The position numbers and the translations under genes are program-made. A DNA stretch of 6,110 nucleotides. Origin: Nanobdellota archaeon (lineage in GTDB: Archaea > Nanobdellota > Nanobdellia > Woesearchaeales > GW2011-AR9). Positions 4,672 through 6,110 of this stretch are shown in pieces (positions within the stretch are counted from its first letter, which is position 1; each line of letters begins with the position of its first letter). The stretch is from contig JAHJDQ010000035.1 of assembly GCA_018812355.1 (NCBI GenBank), forward strand, positions 1 to 6,110, read 5' to 3'. The notes under the pieces were generated by a model. That model was not told the origin of the DNA. It was given only the letters and a program-made list of their open reading frames with translations, and made no database searches.

Positions 4672-5184
4672 TTAGTTTTTCTTTTTATGATTGTTGTTCT
4701 TAACAACCTGCTTCATTTGTTTTAACGCAGTTTGTCTTTGTTTAACTTCTTTTATCTCTGTTTTGATTGCTTTGTTAATTTTAGTTTCTTGTTCTTTGAC
4801 TGCGCCTTTTGTTTTCTCGAGAACTTTCTTCTCTTTCTTAACATCTTCAACTTTTTCTTTAGATTTTAGATGTTCAATCCTAATCCACCATTTTCGAGAG
4901 ATAAAGCCAATTCCGGTAAAGAGTAACAGAATGATGAAGAAAAAGATGATTCCTGCTAAAATAGTGGCTAAATCCACAGGTACTTTGGAATAAACAATTG
5001 CAATGATGACGTAAGCAGTAAGATTAATGATTAATGGTGAGGAAAGTAGATAAGCCATTTTTTTCGGCAGAAAATGACTAAAGTTAACAAACATTAAGAT
5101 TAATCCTGCTAAAAGTAATAACGAAACTAAGATGATTGAACCTAAATCTTTTCCAGTGGTAAAGATTTCTCTGAATAAGTTCAT
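4672..5184 (-). CDS. Membrane protein with charged coiled-coil tail, function unknown
   Basis: I start the protein at ATG 5184 (170 aa, MNLFREIFTTGKDLG). The open frame continues upstream to an ATG at 5289, but that would overlap the divergent gene starting at 5270, and its extra 35 residues are not needed. A TATA-like TTTTTTAAAAG (5202-5212) is about 23 nt before ATG 5184. Three hydrophobic segments lie at about residues 14-36, 43-66 and 71-95. The rest (about 97-170) is very rich in K, E and Q, likely a helical coiled coil, and ends in NNNHKKKN. It resembles no family I can name. It shares strand and general plan (short membrane part plus basic tail) with the DUF5652 gene 116 nt downstream, and the two may be co-transcribed. 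Confidence 0.72.
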   Translation of the reverse strand: MNLFREIFTTGKDLGSIILVSLLLLAGLILMFVNFSHFLPKKMAYLLSSPLIINLTAYVIIAIVYSKVPVDLATILAGIIFFFIILLLFTGIGFISRKWWIRIEHLKSKEKVEDVKKEKKVLEKTKGAVKEQETKINKAIKTEIKEVKQRQTALKQMKQVVKNNNHKKKN

Positions 5185-5201
5185 GGAAACAAAGATTCGC
5201 A

Positions 5202-5212
5202 CTTTTAAAAAA
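5202..5212 (-). promoter_or_regulatory. TATA-like box of the 170-aa membrane protein gene
   Basis: On the minus strand this is TTTTTTAAAAG, about 23 nt before the chosen ATG at 5184, consistent with a leaderless mRNA. It favours 5184 over the upstream ATG at 5289. Confidence 0.45.
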
Positions 5213-5239
5213 GGAAAAGATAGATTGACCCCAATAAGA

Positions 5240-5247
5240 TTTATATA
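5240..5247 (+). promoter_or_regulatory. TATA box of the surface protein gene
   Basis: TTTATATA is centred about 26 nt before the ATG at 5270. It is a close match to the archaeal consensus at leaderless spacing. Together with the box at 5202-5212 it forms a divergent promoter pair. Confidence 0.65.
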
Positions 5248-5269
5248 CAATAAGGGATTAGGAAAGAAG

Positions 5270-6110
5270 ATGAATAAAAGAGGAATCAAGATTTACTTAG
5301 TTTATGGTGTTATTTTCTTTCTTATTCTGGGAACTATTTTTATTTTCAGAACTAATCTGACTGGGTTGATTGTTTATGAAGAGCAAACTGTCCAAAAAGA
5401 GTGGGATTTTACTGATTTGGCAGAGTATGTTTATGATGATGCTTTGCTTAATTTAAGTTCAGGAGAAATCAAGTTAATTCCGGAAATTACAATTAATAAT
5501 TGGACGACTGAGGAGAATACAGAATTAACTCCTACTACAGCTACTTTAAACAATCCAGGAAATACTCTGCATGATAAAACTAGTGAAGTAGAAAGTATTG
5601 ATGATGAATTTGTAAATTTGAATCAAGATGATGCTTTTTTAGAGATAAATTTTGCTAATGATGTAGAGAATGAAAATGTTATTTCTCTTTACATATTACA
5701 GGGAAATAATGTTCAAGCAGATGTTTATTTATGTACAGAGGGTAATTGTGCCTATCCTGGTTATGGTGCTTTTAATTTTGCTGGAGAGAGTGGTTGGTAT
5801 GATCTTACAATTACAGGTCTCTCCTCTCCCACAAACAGTTTAGCAATTAATCATCTTACTCCGGGAACACCTAAAAACATCAAAATTGATCAGGTAAAAA
5901 CTGTAGTAATGGAAACTGTGGAGCATTCAAATACATCAACCACTCATCCTAGTTCTGCTGAACTAGAAACGGTTGATTTAGAAATAGAGAATCTAGTAAG
6001 CTTCGGTACTTTTACATCAGAAGAAACCTTAAACAATCAAGTGATTAATTATCAATATTCGGTTGATTCAGGAGTTTCTTGGGAGGATCTTCCAGAAGAT
6101 GGTGATTTAA
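5270..6110 (+). CDS. Start of a secreted or surface protein, cut by the window end
   Basis: The frame opens at ATG 5270 and stays open to the window end (280 codons, no stop). The N-terminus MNKRGIKIYLVYGVIFF has positive charges followed by one hydrophobic segment (about 8-26), then RTNLTGLIVYEE. This signal-anchor and TGLIVYE pattern is familiar from cell-surface proteins of Woesearchaeota and related DPANN archaea. The next part (WDFTDLAEYVYDDALLNLSSGEIKL, split near 45-69) resembles the opening of extracellular beta-sandwich modules in those proteins. Beyond it the chain is acidic, rich in N, T, S and D and almost free of lysine runs, with a close cysteine pair (CTEGNC, about 161-166) that could form a disulfide. 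SVDSGVSWEDLPEDGD near the end resembles repeated beta modules. It is probably part of a large exported protein; a specific function cannot be read. The leaderless promoter at 5240-5247 supports the start. Confidence 0.8.
   Translation, partial: MNKRGIKIYLVYGVIFFLILGTIFIFRTNLTGLIVYEEQTVQKEWDFTDLAEYVYDDALLNLSSGEIKLIPEITINNWTTEENTELTPTTATLNNPGNTLHDKTSEVESIDDEFVNLNQDDAFLEINFANDVENENVISLYILQGNNVQADVYLCTEGNCAYPGYGAFNFAGESGWYDLTITGLSSPTNSLAINHLTPGTPKNIKIDQVKTVVMETVEHSNTSTTHPSSAELETVDLEIENLVSFGTFTSEETLNNQVINYQYSVDSGVSWEDLPEDGDL

Noticed and set aside
4691..4993. Plus-strand 100-codon open frame
   Set aside because: It is antisense to the charged tail of the membrane protein gene; the apparent hydrophobic stretch comes from reverse-reading lysine and glutamate codons.
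5185..5289. Longer start (ATG 5289) of the 170-aa membrane protein
   Set aside because: It would overlap the divergent surface-protein gene and its promoter, and the TATA box at 5202-5212 favours ATG 5184.

Overview
The window looks like a piece of an AT-rich archaeal genome, most likely a DPANN lineage of the Woesearchaeota/Pacearchaeota type (inference). Several signs point there. A tRNA gene carries introns whose ends form bulge-helix-bulge (BHB) structures. Five start codons lie 23-28 nt downstream of TATA-like boxes, as in leaderless archaeal mRNAs. There is a DUF5652-type small membrane protein. A surface protein begins with a signal anchor ending in TGLIVYE, which I recognise from DPANN proteomes. 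Where there is a ribosome binding site it is GAGGTG or AGGAGGTG.

Layout. 1-42 (minus) is the first 14 codons of an unidentified gene. 183-1139 (plus) is a Fic-domain AMP-transferase, bracketed on both sides by a matching three-copy arrangement of a 10-nt inverted repeat (AGGTGACCAC / GTGGTCACCT). 1171-2364 (minus) is a tyrosine recombinase with a complete catalytic set and a C-terminal zinc ribbon. 2442-2586 (minus) is a tRNA-Glu(UUC) gene broken into four exons by introns of 21, 29 and 20 nt in the D-loop, anticodon loop and T-loop. 2747-4170 (plus) is a two-gene operon: a RimB-like retropepsin-fold protein and a RimK-family ATP-grasp ligase with a long C-terminal extension. 4244-4555 and 4672-5184 (minus) encode two small membrane proteins with lysine-rich tails. 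5270 to the window end (plus) is the start of a secreted or surface protein, cut off by the window.

How it fits together. The left part (Fic, repeats, integrase, tRNA) looks like accessory DNA at the edge of an integrated element: an integrase directly downstream of a tRNA gene is a common arrangement for integrative elements. The right part looks like host housekeeping and envelope genes.

The most remarkable object is the three-intron tRNA-Glu. Removing the three introns at the BHB cut sites gives a 75-nt tRNA with a 7-bp acceptor stem, a CCGGA/TCCGG anticodon stem, anticodon TTC and a standard TTCGAAT T-loop. A standard gene finder could miss it, because two introns interrupt the D-loop and T-loop signatures. 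The second most interesting object is the pair of ~65-nt repeat blocks around the fic gene.
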